Shown: one piece after another, positions 34,155 through 43,870 of the stretch
Layout: every line of letters begins with the position of its first letter
Numbering within the stretch: the first letter of the stretch is position 1
DNA from: Scatophagus argus
Lineage: Eukaryota > Chordata > Actinopteri > Scatophagidae
NCBI RefSeq assembly: GCF_020382885.2
Contig: NC_058512.1
Location: 1,177,001 to 1,241,000, forward strand
DNA length: 64,000 bases
Reading direction: 5' to 3'
Program-made: the position numbers and the translations under genes
The notes under the pieces: generated by a model
Told to the model about the DNA's origin: nothing
The model's input: the letters and a program-made list of their open reading frames with translations, nothing else
Databases searched by the model: none

Positions 34155-37100
34155 GGCCATGGAGAGCTGACATGTCACCTTATGTCATCTGTTAACTGTG
34201 AGCAGCTAAATTAATCCATCGTGACTCTCCCACAGGCAACAGGAGATTAGCTGATTAGAAATCAATAGCAGCTCAGATAATGATGACAGTGTGTGTGTGT
34301 GTGTGTGTGTGTGTGGCTGTTAAAGGGTTGTTAAACCAGTTTACTTCTTTTATGTCCTCTGCAGGAGCTTTTGTCAGGTAGGAGAAACCATCTTGTAATC
34401 TTAATTTCAGTTTGGGCCTGGAAACTACACATTTATGAAAGGAAGTTTGTGCTACAAGTTGCACATGAGGAGCCTGAAAGATGTGAATGTTTACCAGGAA
34501 GAGGTGAATGGAATTATGGGAATTGTAGTATTTCACACCAGCAGCAGCAGCCACGTCTTACACCATGACGGTTTGTTGACAATAAGAATGTTGAGTCTGA
34601 ACATGAACCAGTCTTATTCCTAAGGATGACTTTGTTATGAGGTGTACGAGCTGAACCTTCAAAAACACACATGAAATACTGAGGAGTTACCTGGTCTGTG
34701 CTCGGCGTGTCTGAAATATCGTTCATGCTTCGGCTCTGGGCATGATCTGTAAATGAAGCACACGCTTAAATTTGTTATTTAACACACACAACACGCCATC
34801 CTGGATTTAAAAACTGGAGATAGAAACAGGCTTCGGTTGTGTCTCTGGGGGATATTCAGGATGCTAATTTCATCCAAAAGGCATTCAAGTATGTCCACAG
34901 TGTGTGCTAGAAACTCACCAGTTGTTCCTGAGGGGGATTATTTTTTAATGACTCATTTCCATTTTTTCCCCTCAAAGCTGATTTGGGAACAAATAAAATC
35001 GAACAAAAGGAGAACAGGAGCCAAAAAAATCCTTTCATAATCCTTTTCACCCACATGGATTCACAAAAGAAATGCGCAAAGGTGCACACAATAGGACCAA
35101 AATGTCTAACATAAACACGCATTACGTCCAACGCGCTGCGTTCGAGGTGAGAATACACACAAAGCCTTCTCGAGTGCTGAAGTCATGCAGCAGCAGGGAG
35201 TCAGTGGTGATTCAAATCAGAATAAAGCAGACAAGTTAGAGTAAAAAGTGCAGCTCTAACGCTAAATGTTCATCAGTGATGGAGGAAGTCCAGTGGTTCC
35301 CAACCTGAGGGGTCGGGCCCCTCCAGAGGGTCAGCAGATAAACCCGAGGGGCCGTCGCATGATGATTCAGCTGGGTAGTTTTACTCCTTCTGGCATTGAG
35401 CAGTCATGTAAATGAAATCCTCTGAGGAGTTTAGAGAGGAAATGTCTCTTGGCCCCCAACACTACTTTTTGTCACAAGCCAAACAGGTTGGGAACCGCTG
35501 GTTTAATCTTAAACAACACTTTGTGTTAATCTCATTGCATGTTCTGCTTAACCTGAAGAGTAACCAGAAACTCAGCATGTCAGATTGTCAGATACTTTGG
35601 TAAGTTGGTAAGTTAGTGACTTTCCACTGGTAGTAATAAATGTGTGTGTGTGTTTGTGTGGTGTGTTTAGACTCACGCAGGCGGCCAAGGCTGCTTGACT
35701 GCCGAGAGCGTAGGTCTTCTGTGGAGCGGTGGATCCCAGAAGCTGAACTAGTGCTACGATTCAGATTAACCTGAGGACTACGATCTGACAGAGCAGCAGC
35801 AGCAGCAGCAGCAGATGTGAGAAGCACAGAAGACGTGATTGTATGAGGAAAGGCGAAACAGCTGGTCATCAACAAGGAAGCATTAGGATGTAATCAGAAG
35901 GTGGGATTACTTTGGTGCTGATTGGTGGTTGAAGACGGGTGTTAGCGGTGTACAAACTTACTGGAAGCAGCGTTGGAGGACTTTCCGATGTCCGCCAGCG
36001 AGCGGTGGATTGGTTTCTTGGTCTGGTGGCGATGCTTCCTGAGCAGCACGAAGCTGATCTTCTCCTTCAGATCCGGAGGAATGAGACCATCAGCTATCTG
36101 CCGATCCACAATGTCATCTGGAGTAAAAGTTTACAGCTGAATTTACATGCATGGACTCAACCGTTCAGCACAAGGCGAGTAACAATATTTTACCAGGTTT
36201 ACAGCGACTGTCCAACTGTCAGGCACTCAAAACAATAAACAACAACAAACGCTGGATTTCGTCCCGAATCTTTGTTTGCTGGTGATTTCAAGGACATTTG
36301 AGGACATCTGACATTTGAGATTCGAGATATGTGGGTCAGATTCTGCGCGTGTTAAGGAAACACAAATTTTTACTTTAGTACTTTAATGCACCATTAAGTC
36401 TCTGCATACAAACAATTTTAAGGAAAGCTTGTGTGTGTTTTTACTCTTTTCAAGCAAAATTCAAGTGGATTTTCATGGAGTATGAAAGGTGGGAATGCAG
36501 TGGTAGCACTCTGAGCTGTATGGTTGGTGCGCTCGGCAGGACCGGTGGAGAAACTCTGCTGGACTCACCCACGATCTGCGGCAGCGAGTAGCCCTCCAGG
36601 TCGAGCAGAATGCTTCCTGTCTGCAGGCAGGTCCTGAGCTCAAACAGGCTGTGGAGGGTCAGCGTGGACACGTGAGGCTTGCTCCATCTTTCTCCTCCCT
36701 CCTCCACCTTCTCCTCAAACTTCACCCACCTGCAGAGACGGACAGCAGAGTGGAAGACAGGATGACTAATGCGTCTGAGTTCAGGAGTGCCGACCAGCAG
36801 GATGCTGTTATGGCACATAAACTGCAGCTTTAACCACATGTGTCTGAACCCTTAACCTCTACGTCACAAGTGACCCCAAATCCCAAACTAATGAAAGCTC
36901 CGACAGCCTGGATGTTTGTGAGTACCTTGCAGACTCTTTCCACTCTAACTCGTCCCCCTCATGCTGCAGTGTGTCCATCTCAGTGAATATTGTGGGTGTC
37001 GGGGTGCTGTCATCCTCCCCCAGTATGTGACGCAGTCGCTCCGCTGCAGGAGACACTTCAAAATGGAGGCAAAGCAAGGGTGAGTTTCAGTGTTCTATTA

Positions 37101-39438
37101 AATTCACATGTGAGCCGCGTCAGAGGCAGCCTGTGTGCCAGGAGGCCAACCTGACCTGGACACGTGCATTAGCCACAAGCATGCTAGCCAGGGCTGCAGG
37201 AACTTCTATGAGTTGGTAATGACACTTTGGTCCAGAGGATAACATGGACATAAATAAAGATGGCCGATGCATCTCCACTTCCTCTCACTGCGCAAAAGTG
37301 AAGCCAAAATATCCCTCATATCTTGTTCTGGTGACGTCATTTGGAGCCAGAGTCTGTGCAGTAGGAACTGGGAGGTGGAGCCACAAGCCTGAGTTCCCGC
37401 CCATACACCCGTCTGAGCCAATCAAGAGCAGCGCATGATGTTTCAGCTGTTTTTTATAGCATTAAATAACTAATTAAAACCAAACTGGCACTTTGCTTTA
37501 GACTGAAATACCTCTAAAACTGCTAGAGGGACTGTCGCAAGAGTTTTATTACAGAAGCTACCATGTTCGTACATATAGTGGTCGCTCTTCATATCATGGA
37601 AGAGGACTGTTGGCCTGCGCTCCCTGACTGCCACTTCTAGTTATTTGATTTTGCCCACACGGTTTCCAGTGGAGAGCAAAAACAAAAACTGGAAGCTTAA
37701 AGAGGGTCTGGGATTACTTGTGACAAAAGTCCTTTGTTGAATTAAATCCATCAGCATTATAAATGAGACCAAATGAGCCTTAGCCGCCAGGCCAACAGGA
37801 CCATCCTGGAGAACAGTTTCAGCCAGCCAGATGTAAAAAACAGTCTAATCCAAACAATCCCCATTAAGTTTCATTAATGAACCGACAAGAGACTCAGTTC
37901 CTCTAATGACAATCTGATCAGCCAGCACTTTTTTCTAATTTCACTCTGAGATCAATCCCCATTAACACCCAAGCCCAGAGGCAGTGTTCACTCCCATCCC
38001 ACCACTGTGTGTGTGTGTGTGTGTGTGAGGGAGAGAGAGACTCAGCCCAGCTTCCTGTTGCTCAGGTTTTTTCCTCTTTGTGATGCAGAAGCTGAAATAA
38101 AGTGAGAAATCAATGAGATGTGACCTCTTAGATGTGAAAGTGTGTCACAAACCTCATGTGACGTTCACAGCCTCAATCAAAGGCAGAGGGAACAATTATG
38201 TAATTATGTTTAATTATAATACAATACAATGTTCCATGGCGTGTGCGACATTCAACAGGAACCAGTTTCCATTAGAGTCTCTGCTCTGTCACATTAGGTC
38301 GACTCATGGTCGTCGGGGGGTCATCATGTTTGCACTGCTTTAGATCACTTATTGACCCACACATGCACACTGACGTATTTTAACTCAGTGACTGAAGCAT
38401 GTTGTCTAAACTCTGCCAATCAAATGTCCGTATGAATAAAGGTGTGTCAGGATCTGTGGTGATGCCGGTCGGTTTGACGTGATGAACTGTATGGCTAAAC
38501 TGGCTGAAACATAATGCAGCGCCGCTTTAAATAACTGACTTTTAAACCTGTTTGTGCCCACAGCTGAACTTTTTTGACCTGAAGAAAGTTTTTAAAGAGG
38601 TCAGAATGTTTTCTTATGCTCTCACACTCATCCTTGGAATATACAGCACAGTGTCGCGGCTTCATCAAACAGTCACCAAACACCTGGACAGAAATGAAAG
38701 GTTTTACACTGGAATGGAGCCTGATCCATGTGAAGCTCCTGACCCTTTTGTCCATTTTGCCAACCACTTCACCCTCCACTCTCCTCTGCTTCACTTCTGC
38801 TGTGTTTACCTATCTGGGAGCCAGTCAGGGTCCAGCGGGAGGCCATGATGGAGGGGAAAGACGCCGCAGGGTCCTGCATGCTCATTGGATCCTGTGGCCA
38901 GAGACCCAAAGGTAACTGGAGATCCTCAGGTCTGCTTCGGGCAGAGAAAACGAGTTTCCTTTCCCACCAGGAGTGAAGAGCAGTGACTCGCTTTCCCTCC
39001 TCCTCGCATTCGTCCTTCCTGCTCGCCCTGAGTGTTATCCCACGGCCTGTTTTGTGTTTTCAATCAGCCGTGTAGGATTTGGTTTGCTGTCTGTCGAGGT
39101 GGTCAAACCTTCGCCGTTCGATCGGTCGGAAAAAACTTCTGCTCTAAGCTGTGGCAGAAATCCACTGAAATCCCCCGAGCAGCAAGGAGCCCGAGGCTTT
39201 AAGAGGGCTGACGCACACCACAGGGCCCTCGAGCACCCTCCTCCCACAGGGCCATGTACTCACACACACGCTCACATTCTCACACACACACACACTCATG
39301 GATCAAAAGGAAGGACAACATGACTTCTACTGATGGACCCAACAGTCCTGCATCAGTGACACTTTAACCGTCCACCTCAGGCCTTTTGGTGAGAATCCAG
39401 ACTGGAACAGGCAAAAACACAAAGCCAAAACCACACAC

Positions 39439-39476
<38 letters not shown>

Positions 39477-40507
39477 CTTGGAGTTCCTCAGCTCTAATCA
39501 GCTTACAGGCTTCAGACTTCAGGGCCCCTTGGGACCAAAACATTCATCACATACATGCAAGCAGTAGTCGAGCACACACTCCTGAAGCAGGAGGCCTCTC
39601 GACCTGACAGCAGCTCGACTCGTCCTCCCGCCACACCAAAAAGGTTTTTCACCAAGACTGAAGAGGAATTTGGTCCTCAAAGCTGCAGGTTTACAGCTTC
39701 AGAGACTGCAGCCATGTTGGCAGCTCATTCATTCTGCAGGTATCTGGAAGAGTTGAAGATTTTAACCACCAGTTCATCCTGCGGTGAACATTAATGTCTG
39801 TTTTGGAGCCAGGAAATCGTCTCAGGGTCATACTGTTGAACTTTATTTATTCTGTGGGAACTGGTGAATACAATGACACACAGGTAGCTGCTCACCTGAG
39901 GGGTCGGCGTGCTCTGCATGACGCTCTGGACTGCCCTCGTCTTCGTCGTAGTGCTCCTCTCTGTCGTGGTAAAACCCCCGGTGCGAGTGCTCGCGGTGTG
40001 TGTGGTGATCGTAGTGTGTGTGCCGCGTGTTGCGTTCAGGGTCACTGACGTACGAATGATGTCTGCGCCTTTTCCTTCTGTGGGCGGCGGGAACTCCGAT
40101 GTAGACCGGCTGGGCCTCTGAGTGACAGACGGGAACAGGAAGTTTAGCTTAGCTTAGCTCAAACACTGGAAACTGAGAATTTCTTCAAATGTTGAGTGTT
40201 CTGATGGAAAACACCTCACTGTTTCAGCCTTGCCAACAATCAAGCACAGCTGCAAAACATCCTAAGAATGTTGAAAGCACATTTCATTTTGTGTGAGACC
40301 CCTCACCCTCCTCAGATCGTAAACAGCCTGAGCTGAGCGTCATGTTCTACGTACTGTGGAAATGTTGATATGATACGCATGAAAACTGCACAAACGTACG
40401 ATGTCAACATTTGATTGTGGCGACCGGCAGCTGTTTTCTCACCGTCATCGTCGTCGTAGCACCTGTGACCTCTGCTTCTGCCTCGCTGCCAGTCGTGATG
40501 ATCCATC
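21405..40507 (-). CDS. slc4a5: slc4a5, electrogenic Na/HCO3 cotransporter NBCe2
   Basis: Plasma-membrane transporter moving Na+ with bicarbonate, controlling cell and epithelial pH; in mammals it is prominent in choroid plexus and kidney. About 26 exons in the main isoform give roughly 1,172 aa (human NBCe2 about 1,137). SLC4A5 is preferred over SLC4A4 because of [71 protein letters not shown] and AWLDDILP, which match NBCe2 as I remember it, and because tacr1 is a neighbour as in human. Layout: variable N terminus, cytosolic domain, membrane domain from about 31674 downwards, Lys-rich tail, alternative C termini. The proposed start is ATG at 40504-40506. Confidence 0.93.
21815..21850 (-). 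repeat. Teleost repeat fragment (cf. 24771-24806)
   Basis: GTGTGCCTAATAAACTGGAC then AATGAGTGTACTG is an inverted, decayed copy of the 'cagtggccactttattaggtacac' repeat seen at 24771-24806. I recognise the consensus from many fish genomes. Confidence 0.5.
23530..24017. mobile_element. Possible hAT-like non-autonomous element
   Basis: Starts CAGAGGTTTTCAAACTG and ends CAGCTGAAAACCTCTG, imperfect terminal inverted repeats of about 16 bp with CAG ends. Length 488 bp and no ORF. No clear 8-bp target duplication remains, so the call is tentative. Confidence 0.4.
24339..24391 (-). CDS. slc4a5: slc4a5 small tail exon
   Basis: 53 nt, acceptor TTTCCTCACAG, donor GCGCAG/GTACTG. Only the frame [17 protein letters not shown] is free of stops. 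Phase 0 in fits the exon ending ESDEE (25980) directly, and phase 2 out fits the last exon, so it belongs to the isoform that skips 25255-25357. Confidence 0.75.
24405..24450. repeat. (CA)n microsatellite
   Basis: CA/CG-rich dinucleotide tract directly upstream (in transcript sense) of the small slc4a5 tail exon. On the RNA it forms a UG repeat next to the acceptor, a possible target for CELF- or TDP-43-type splicing factors. Confidence 0.85.
24771..24806 (+). repeat. Teleost repeat fragment
   Basis: CTCAGTGGCCACTTTATTAG then GTACACCTGTGCAG is a near-consensus end of a widespread fish repeat. Its partner at 21815-21850 is in opposite orientation. Confidence 0.55.
25255..25357 (-). CDS. slc4a5: slc4a5 103-nt cassette exon (short C terminus)
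   Basis: Acceptor CGCTCAG, then [20 protein letters not shown]...QTSE, donor AGT/GTGAGT. The PVMIPMEA core matches the SVIKIPMES segment of human NBCe2. Length 103 nt is not a multiple of three: the exon ends with a single T, and the next exon starts GA, so inclusion forms TGA across the junction and the protein stops after QTSE. Skipping keeps phase 0 and opens the long tail. Confidence 0.75.
25980..31674 (-). CDS. slc4a5: slc4a5 membrane transport domain exons
   Basis: Exons in transcript order: 31500-31674, 31262-31395, 30999-31179, 30839-30929, 30256-30314, 29709-29900, then 29307-29420 or 28979-29092, 28383-28544, 27236-27414, 27080-27152, 26925-26993, 26226-26399 and 25980-26138. Together these hold the SLC4 anion-exchange fold with its Na-bicarbonate signatures: [92 protein letters not shown] and [13 protein letters not shown]. 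The extracellular loop exon 30256-30314 has N-glycosylation sequons (NVS, NMT). The last exon ends in a Lys-rich run and ESDEE. Three donors are weak (GTCTCC at 31499, GTCTGA at 28382, GTCCAC at 29306). Confidence 0.93.
27620..28149. mobile_element. Tigger-type (Tc1/mariner superfamily) MITE
   Basis: About 530 bp in the slc4a5 intron 27415-28382. Left end CAGTGAACCCTCGCTATATC; right end, read inward, CAGTGAACCCTCGTTTATCG; both are flanked by a TA target duplication (27618-27619 and 28150-28151). The CCCTCG...TATCGCGG ends are characteristic of Tigger/pogo elements. No transposase frame is present, so it is non-autonomous. Confidence 0.8.
28926..28957. repeat. (CA)n microsatellite next to slc4a5 alternative exon
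   Basis: CA run about 20 bp downstream (in transcript sense) of the donor of exon 28979-29092. On the RNA it is a UG tract close to a regulated splice site. Confidence 0.9.
28979..29092 (-). CDS. slc4a5: slc4a5 alternative membrane exon, copy 2 (NBCe1-like)
   Basis: Also 114 nt, 38 codons, phase 0-0: [15 protein letters not shown]...[17 protein letters not shown]...EFK. Acceptor ACATTTAG and donor AAG/GTATTT are both usable. It aligns to 29307-29420 without gaps, 27 of 38 residues identical. RKLISDFAI and TPKLIVP look more like NBCe1 (SLC4A4) than NBCe2 as I recall them. Only 214 nt separate the two exons. Confidence 0.85.
29307..29420 (-). CDS. slc4a5: slc4a5 alternative membrane exon, copy 1 (NBCe2-like)
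   Basis: 114 nt, 38 codons, phase 0 at both ends: [15 protein letters not shown]...[17 protein letters not shown]...KLK. Acceptor CCCTCCAG is good but the donor is AAG/GTCCAC, which is weak. DTPKLHVP resembles the single exon of mammalian NBCe2 as I remember it. It would be spliced instead of 28979-29092; including both would repeat a transmembrane segment. Confidence 0.85.
31762..32732 (-). CDS. slc4a5: slc4a5 core cytosolic domain exons
   Basis: Exons in transcript order: 32575-32732 ([17 protein letters not shown]...TEVPVPTR), 32411-32498 ([20 protein letters not shown]), 32168-32322 ([20 protein letters not shown]...[18 protein letters not shown]) and 31762-31887 ([17 protein letters not shown]...[12 protein letters not shown]). 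This is the SLC4 cytoplasmic domain that regulates transport. The exon ending at 32168 uses a GC donor (ATGAG then GCAAGTA), a strong match to the minor GC-AG consensus; no GT alternative keeps the phase. Confidence 0.92.
33469..33543. repeat. Two-copy tandem repeat with (CTC)n
   Basis: Unit ATCATGTCGCTGCACCTCCT plus CCTCCTCCTG occurs twice, the second extended by more CTC triplets. Intronic in slc4a5. Confidence 0.75.
33923..34028 (-). pseudogene. Partial duplicate of an slc4a5 exon with its upstream intron
   Basis: 106 bp matching 32455-32560 at about 94% (I count six substitutions), same orientation, in the intron between exons 34691-34746 and 32575-32732. It includes the acceptor region (CAG changed to AAG) and the first 15-16 codons ([14 protein letters not shown]), then breaks off. 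Used as an exon it would arrive in the wrong phase, so it is a non-functional exon copy. Confidence 0.85.
34121..34313. repeat. Paired microsatellites (CA)n and (GT)n
   Basis: A CA run at about 34121-34152 and a GT run at about 34290-34313. They are complementary and about 140 bp apart, so the RNA could pair into a stem in this slc4a5 intron. Confidence 0.8.
34691..40507 (-). CDS. slc4a5: slc4a5 N-terminal cytosolic exons
   Basis: Exons in transcript order: 40443-40507, 39896-40117, 36926-37043 (or to 37055 with the alternative acceptor), 36569-36729, 35962-36117, 35677-35784 and 34691-34746. The first begins one base before ATG and encodes MDHHDWQRG... then an acidic DDDD run. The second gives PVYIGVP, like the IYIGVHVP motif of other NBCs, and a His/Arg-rich variable stretch. 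Next come [53 protein letters not shown] and SLADIGKSS, then [10 protein letters not shown] and [10 protein letters not shown]. Phases agree throughout. The exact start is uncertain because upstream exons near 43.3-43.9 kb may be 5' UTR. Confidence 0.85.
35291..35500. mobile_element. hAT-type MITE
   Basis: 210-bp element with ends CAGTGGTTCCCAACCTG and CAGGTTGGGAACCGCTG, near-perfect terminal inverted repeats of the hAT/Charlie type. It lies in the slc4a5 intron just upstream of exon 34691-34746 in genomic order. No ORF; the 8-bp target duplication is not evident. Confidence 0.7.
39430..39474. repeat. (CA)n microsatellite
   Basis: Long CA tract in the slc4a5 intron between exons 36926-37043 and 39896-40117. 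Confidence 0.9.
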
Positions 40508-41240
40508 CTGAAACAAAGAAGTGTGCACATCAGCCCTTCTCGCGCAGGAGATCCGCCTGGCCTCACCGTGACCCCCACTGGAGGGATGTGAGCTGCTGGC
40601 CGGACCACATGGCAACACATGTGCCACGACACCCTCCACAGATCAATGGATGACAAGAGGAAAAGTCAATGGAAAACCCCAGCAGAACCTCCAGGGCCGC
40701 AGCTCAGCGCCGGAGGGAACAGGAAGCAGGAATTCCCAGCATTCCCATGAAGTAATCACATAAATCGCATGACTTCATACTACAGCCGTGTACTGGCACC
40801 AATCTGGTGATACGCATCGCGACACAGCAGGAGTGGCAGTAAGGCCAGGATATTCTGTGTACTACTACAGTACGTGTGGACAAACAGTACAGCATCACTA
40901 AAGAAAGTATCGCAATACTGAAGTGAGTCATACCACAGCCACCTCAGAAACATTCAGAAATATCTCCTGAAACCGTGACGTTCACCGAGCCGATCGCCTT
41001 AACCTGAAAGCTTCCCTTTAGCGTGTGTGTGTGTGTGTGTGTGTGTGTGCTGCAGTGACACGCAGACGTCCTCCTGTAGGTGTTTTGAAGCACACGCTGA
41101 GCGCCGAGAGCCGAGAGCTCCTGTCCCTGATCGGGGGAGTTTTCTAGGCTGATCAATAGGTGTCATTGCTGATCTGCTGTTAGTCCCTGACGCCTGATCA
41201 GTGACTGTGAAGGACATGAGTGCAGTCACACACTCACACA

Positions 41241-41279
<39 letters not shown>

Positions 41280-42241
41280 GAGGCATTTGTTAGCACGTTA
41301 TACTGATTCATATTTGTATGGCTGTCAGTTAATACGTCAGTTTTCAGCTTTGGTGATTGAAATGAATCACCAAACGTTTCGTTTCGGCTTCTCAGGTGTG
41401 AATCTGATCTTTATATCACATTTCTTTTGTCCTCTGTGACAGCAAGCTGGACGTCTTTGGGTTGGACAGGACAAGATGTCACCATTTTATGACATTTTAC
41501 CAACCAAACAACTAATCGATCGATTGAGGAGATACTCAGCAAGATAACTTTTCAGTGAAACTGTTGCCTAGGAGACGAAGCCCAGTGATGCTGTTCAGCT
41601 TATCGTACATGAGATCTTATTGATACACGACCACAGTCATTTTATTGTTTATGTCACCAACGTTTCGGTCAACAGGAAGTTCTTACCACCAGATGACATT
41701 TTGTTTAAATTTTGGTTGTGTGGATTTATTTTATTTTTGTTCCATTCATTCAGGATCTTTAAATTCTGTTTTCATGTTCTAATTCCAATATCTGAATATT
41801 TTTACCAGTTTAACGTTGCTTGCTTTCTTTGCTTAATTATGTGCTTAAATAATGCTTTGCTTAAAAATGGTCCTAAAATGACAATAATATAATTTATCCC
41901 AGTTATTTAAAGTTATGACAATCTGCAGTCTGAGTCAGCACACAGCAGAAACTGCACAGAAAAACCACACGGTCTGAAAAACGTCACTTCGTTTAACAGC
42001 GATTTTTCTTAAATGAAACTCAACTTCACTTCAAAAAACACGTTCAGCTGAAGGTCACAACACGTGCAAACTGCAATAAACTGAAGGAAACGTTTTACGT
42101 CTTACCTGCCAGGAGAGATGAAGCTGAAGTATTACCACAGTGTTTTTATGAAGTAAAAGTACGCTCACAAAGCAGCAAACGCTCAGAGCAGCAGAGACTT
42201 CAGCTGCGTTCTGCACGGGAACTACAGAACCACCAACACAC

Positions 42242-42375
42242 CGATGATTCACTACTGTCAGTGTGTGTGTGTGATGATTCAATACTGTCAGTGTGTGTGT
42301 GTGTCTGTGTGTGTGTGATAATTCAATACTGTCAGTGTGTGTGCGTATGTGCATGTGTGTGCGTGTGTGTGTGTG
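42242..42375. repeat. Minisatellite of GT-flanked 30-bp units
   Basis: Three copies of a unit like GATGATTCAATACTGTCAGT followed by (GT)n, diverging slightly. Explains the CA/His-Thr-rich ORF on the minus strand here, which is not a gene. Confidence 0.8.
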
Positions 42376-43321
42376 TGAGGCATCCATTCACATTTGCCTT
42401 TAGTTTGAGAATTGAATTGGATTTTACTTGAGTATTTCAGTGCAGTATTTTATACTACGTTTGAGAGGGAAATGTTGCACATTTTACCTCATTTATTTGA
42501 CAGCTTTAGTTTATGTTTTTTAAATGTTTTTTTTTTTACAGATTTAGACTTGACAAACTAAAGTATGTGAGGATCTTATATGTTAGGGCTCCAATAAACG
42601 ATTGTCTTTGTTCTTGATGAATCTGACATTTACTTAATTACTCAGTCAATCGTTTGGGCCACTAAATGTTAACGTCTTGTTTTAGCAGACCAACAGAAGA
42701 AAAGCAGGAAGCAGCAGTGTGTCTTTTCAAGGGCTTTACTGACAACATGAAAATGTAAAATATCTATCAGATAAATGAGATATAATCAGATTCTGATCAC
42801 ATTTGATGAGGCTGCCAGCTGATCCACGTTCATCCTGCCGAATGTGACCACACAAACCCTGGACTCCCACTCGAGCTGCGGCACCACGTGTCACCACTAG
42901 ATGGCGCCGAACACCGGAGCAGCAGGTGATGAGTGGGGCAGCCGGCCAGTGAAACTCAGGTGATGTTAGTAAGCCTCTCAACACTTCAGACATAAATGAG
43001 AAGATCTGAGTGAACACAAACAATATAACTGTATTCAACAATATTAAAGATTTTAGACGTTCATACTTTGATTAGCTTAATGATATTTAAGAACAGGCCT
43101 TCAAAATAAAATTTCAGTTACAGTTTGCCTTTGTTAGAAATCTGTCTTTGTTACATGTGTTGTTGAGTTGTGTACTTGTGTCGTTTCCAGCAAAGTTCAA
43201 ACCCAGAGCAACCTGCAGGTTTATTCAAACTAACAGTGCATTTCACTTCCTGTCGCTGTCGGCGGGTCACAGAGTGTGGAAGGAAGTCGTGACTAAACGT
43301 AACGTGAATTAAAAAGTTTAC

Positions 43322-43870
43322 CTGGTCTGTAAACAGTCGGCTCTGATAGACTTTCATCAGGAACAACGAAGACGACAGCTGCCACGATCCCACGCTGCTT
43401 CTCAACATCATCACGCTGCAGCAGAACCTACAAGCGGTGTGTTTTAAAGTCATTTAAACACCGAAACAAGAGGAACAAATAAACTTGTCCACAGTTCTGT
43501 TGGTACCCGGGGTTTGAAATGTCACACTTTAACAGAAAGATGAACTCATGACATCCTGTTTATCCTCTTTCATCAGACTTCCTGAGAAAAATCAATTTTT
43601 CCAATTACTGCAATGTTACCATGGTTACAGTGGGTCCAAAAAGGCACCTGCTACTGTTTGTTGAATTATAGCTCACATATTGAGTGTGTGGTATTTTAGT
43701 TTCCCAATCAGTTGTGGAGTTCTGTTTTCCTTGAGGAAATCTTAGTTCATTTCAGTCAAGTGTTTTGTTGAATCTCACCTGGAGTCCAGCAGGAGGGTCA
43801 GGTGGCTCCTCATTGGTCGGCTTCTCCTGAGTCAGAAGGCGTCCTCACAGTCGTCCTCCGTCCGTCCGTC
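43322..43870 (-). other. Candidate slc4a5 5' non-coding exons
   Basis: Two minus-strand segments look like exons: 43322-43427 (acceptor CTTGTAG, donor GACCAG/GTAAAC) and one ending at 43779 (donor CTCCAG/GTGAGA). Spliced onto 40443-40507 they would place an in-frame TGA upstream of ATG 40504, consistent with a 5' UTR. Another frame is open through both (MRSHLTLLLD... to FTDQ) but then shifts out of the slc4a5 frame. Confidence 0.25.

Noticed and set aside
21405..40507. Assignment of the transporter as slc4a4 (NBCe1)
   Set aside because: The Lys-rich tail and copy-2 exon look NBCe1-like, but the rest of the membrane domain, the RSTEDLR...[11 protein letters not shown] segment and the tacr1 linkage fit slc4a5.
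42055..42387. His/Thr-rich minus-strand ORF
   Set aside because: It is produced by the GT minisatellite at 42242-42375.
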